A stretch of 64,000 bases of DNA from Nematopogon swammerdamellus (lineage: Eukaryota; Arthropoda; Insecta; Lepidoptera; Adelidae): the NCBI GenBank assembly GCA_946902875.1, contig OX336344.1, forward strand, positions 18,683,791 to 18,747,790, given 5' to 3'. Both the position numbers and the translations under genes were made by a program. A model generated the notes under the pieces. It made no database searches and had not been told where the DNA came from. It saw nothing but the letters and a program-made list of their open reading frames with translations. Below are positions 62,397 to 64,000 of the stretch, in pieces. Numbering within the stretch: the stretch's first letter is position 1; each line of letters opens with the position of its first letter.

Positions 62397-63148
62397 ACCG
62401 TGTGGGGCCGGTACTTAAAAAGAATAGCCCCACTGCATATCTCCCCGTGCATGTCGTAAAAGGCGACTAAGGGAAAAGGACAAGATGTCGCGCTAAAGGG
62501 CGAAAGGGTAGCCACCTCTCACCTTGGCGCGGTCCTTCCACCTTGTCATGCAGCAGGTGGGTCTTTGTGCCTCACTTGCTGCTTGATAGTTATCTTGTCC
62601 GTATACTGTGCTAAACGTGGTGGTCGGTGTTGTGCTTTAACTTACCAGAGTACTTATGGGAGTGAAAGTTGGGTATGGCAGGCGAAGCATGAGAGCAGGC
62701 TAAATGATGTCGAAATGAGCGCGTTGAGGTATGTGTGGAATAGGAGGAGTATGTGTGTCTGTAGAATGGATGATAGGAGACTAATGAAAGAAATCTATGG
62801 AGCGAATGTTAGTGGAAGAGTCGGGAAGGGTCGCCCTAGACGCACGTACCTGGACCAGATCGGGCATGTGCTCGAAAAGGGTCAGGTGCGTAGTACCCGT
62901 AACCGACGAGCATGTATGAAGAACATTATGAGAGTGGAAGAGGCGGCAAAAGTGTGTCAGGATCGTGGCGCGTGGGGGTTGGGTTGTTTGCGTGGGTTGG
63001 GTCCGTTGTCTTTGCCTGCCCCACTGGGAGGCAGGCAGGCGTGACGTTATGTATGTGTATGTATGTATGAACTTATAGCACAACACCGATTACTCTGCTT
63101 ACCCTGATTGTCGGGATACAAAAGCGTGAGTTATGTATGTATGTATAT
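62397..63148 (+). mobile_element. family G element split by a LINE fragment
   Basis: The 5' part 62397-62657 (ACCGTGTGGGGCCGGTACTT ... GGTGTTGTGCTTTAACTTAC CAGAGT) and 3' part 63071-63148 (AGCACAACACCGATTACTCT ... (TATG)n) surround 413 bp of LINE. ACTTAT is duplicated at 62652-62657 and 63071-63076, at a position where uninterrupted G copies read straight through. Confidence 0.8.
62658..63070 (+). pseudogene. 5'-truncated LINE, reverse transcriptase C-terminus
   Basis: Open frame: GSESWVWQAKHESRLNDVEM, ALRYVW, then RMDDRRLMKEIYGANVSGRV, GKGRPRRTYLDQIGHVLEKG, QVRSTRNRRACMKNIM and VCQDRGAW, ending GGRQA and stop, then (TATG)n. These are the late blocks of insect RTE/Jockey-like reverse transcriptase proteins. 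The usual stretch between the MxALR and ERMD blocks is shortened. Flanking 6-bp duplication shows a separate insertion into G. Confidence 0.75.
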
Positions 63149-63174
63149 TCGTTGTATCTATTTAGATATCCTTT

Positions 63175-63430
63175 TTTTAATGTATATCAGCATGGGTAGC
63201 TGTGCCGAGGAACCAATGGTGCAGTCGACAGAGCCAAAATCACCTCTCCTCACGTAATCACGCTCAGAGCGACGCCATGCCAGCAGATTTGCGGACTGTT
63301 GCTAGGCTCTTCCAGGCTGTTAATACAACGCGACGTTTGAAGACACCTCGGTAAACACACTCGCAGAAAGTCCACACCCTAGCGGTGCGACAAAGAAATG
63401 ATTTTGTGAACCGATGAGTTCGAAAAGTAT
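63175..63430 (-). pseudogene. LINE 3' end related to 59600
   Basis: On the minus strand CATCGGTTCACAAAATC-type start, TCGCACCGCTAGGGTGTGGA, GTCTTCAAACGTCGCGTTGT, CAGTCCGCAAATCTGCTGGC and CTCGGCACAGCTACCCATGC match 59600-59880. The coding motif is degenerate. Confidence 0.55.
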
Positions 63431-63473
63431 CTAAAATCATTATAATTGTTTGTCAATGCGACTTTGTTTAACT

Positions 63474-63495
63474 CCCCCCCCCCCCCCCCCCCCCC
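63474..63495. repeat. poly(C) tract
   Basis: A run of 22 C. With the poly(G) tract at 56893 it is one of two long homopolymers in the right end of the window. Its length in the assembly is uncertain. Confidence 0.9.
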
Positions 63496-63510
63496 TTATA
63501 TTGTACTTTT

Positions 63511-63655
63511 AACAGCCACATCAACACATATTTTGTAAAAATTTCCACCGACTACCTATTACCGTTCAAAAGATAAAGTAGCCCTTTAAATGTAGGACAG
63601 ACGGACGGACAGACGGCGCGTAGGCTTAGTAAGAGGGTCCCGTACGGAATCCTAA
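63511..63655 (-). mobile_element. family L, 5' half, diverged
   Basis: TTAACAGCCACATCAACACA, TTTGTAAAAATTTCCACCGA, TATTACCGTTCAAAAGATAA, ACGGACGGACAGACGGCG and CGTAGGCTTAGTAAGAGGGT to CGTACGGAATCCTAAAAAT. The end of the window (63656-64000) shows nothing recognisable. Confidence 0.6.
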
Positions 63656-64000
63656 AAATTACAAACATAGAATATATATCGTATTTTCATTTCGAAAATA
63701 TTTCATTTCATTGTTGTCGAATTATATAAAATTTGCGTAGGTTCAAAATCTCCCCATTTATACGTATCTTGCATAAGCAAGCAATCAAGTCGTTGTATAG
63801 AGTGAAAATATTCCAAGCGAAATGAAAATTACCCGATTCTTATTCGTGGAGCGTCAACTTGCGATGTTATGATCCTCAATATCTTGCAATTACACGAAGC
63901 TCGACCTTCGCGAGTTTCAACAAAAATATTTCATAATTGAATCAGACGTCGCAGAGTCGTTTGTGAAGTTTTACCTGAAAAAAAGACACAGCCTCCGGGG

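Noticed and set aside
62565..63044. Functional reverse transcriptase gene
   Set aside because: Only the C-terminal blocks are present; the fragment is a 5'-truncated insertion in a G element, and the frame starts within G by chance.

Overview
The window looks like lepidopteran (moth or butterfly) nuclear DNA, dense in repeats. The host genes are intron-split with GT/AG junctions. Their proteins read as insect SFT2-family and D-aspartate oxidase homologues. The repeats are types typical of Lepidoptera: tRNA- and 5S-rRNA-headed SINEs, GTCT-microsatellite elements, Helitron-like CTAG termini with a GC-rich motif, many MITEs, LINE stubs and a Bel/Pao element. No bacterial-type operon, CRISPR array or complete rRNA/tRNA gene was seen. 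The species cannot be fixed from sequence alone.

Host genes all lie on the minus strand. (1) A C2H2 zinc-finger gene supplies terminal exons at 2326-2482 and 3522-3609, and very probably upstream exons at 14769-15020 and about 15481-15539; all splice phases match. (2) A complete three-exon SFT2-family gene (200 aa, SFT2D3-like, Golgi/endosome vesicle traffic) at 9132-14038 lies inside the 11.2 kb intron of gene 1 on the same strand. (3) An intact single-coding-exon D-aspartate oxidase (341 aa) lies at 23071-24096, with a poly(A) signal and a likely 5'UTR splice acceptor. A start codon at the left edge (46 to 1) may belong to a fourth gene.

Repeat families named in the entries: S = tRNA-headed SINE ending in GGATTACATAAA; F = SINE whose head carries a 5S rRNA-like block and whose tail reads GTTTCCATAAA; G = element starting ACCGTGTGGGGCC and ending in (TATG)n; L = element starting near TTCCGTA with a GTCT microsatellite and ending CTTGGCCGG; H = Helitron-like elements from TCTGTAAGG to CTAG. 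S and F share a central block, and several F copies carry the G head instead of the 5S head, so these SINEs are modular.

Layout: 0-15.5 kb holds genes 1 and 2 with intronic MITEs and a 1.6 kb foldback of 67-bp repeats bounded by H termini. 15.98-19.35 kb is a 3.4 kb foldback element with 36-bp perfect terminal inverted repeats and GTCAACTTTT satellite arms. 20-27 kb holds SINEs, the oxidase gene and a minisatellite. 28.4-31.7 kb holds a near-perfect 231-bp inverted repeat, a broken Helitron helicase piece and fifteen 130-bp tandem units. 32-51 kb is a mosaic of SINEs, LINE stubs, MITEs and H/L elements, with an apparently uncharacterised element making 7-bp target duplications (two copies) and a 3-copy ~205-bp tandem repeat. 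52.17-56.81 kb is a young Bel/Pao LTR retrotransposon lacking reverse transcriptase and integrase, inserted into an H-type repeat array. 57-64 kb is again mosaic.

The three host genes show no shared pathway. The more unusual content is the structural DNA: foldbacks, modular SINEs, and the short element with 7-bp duplications.
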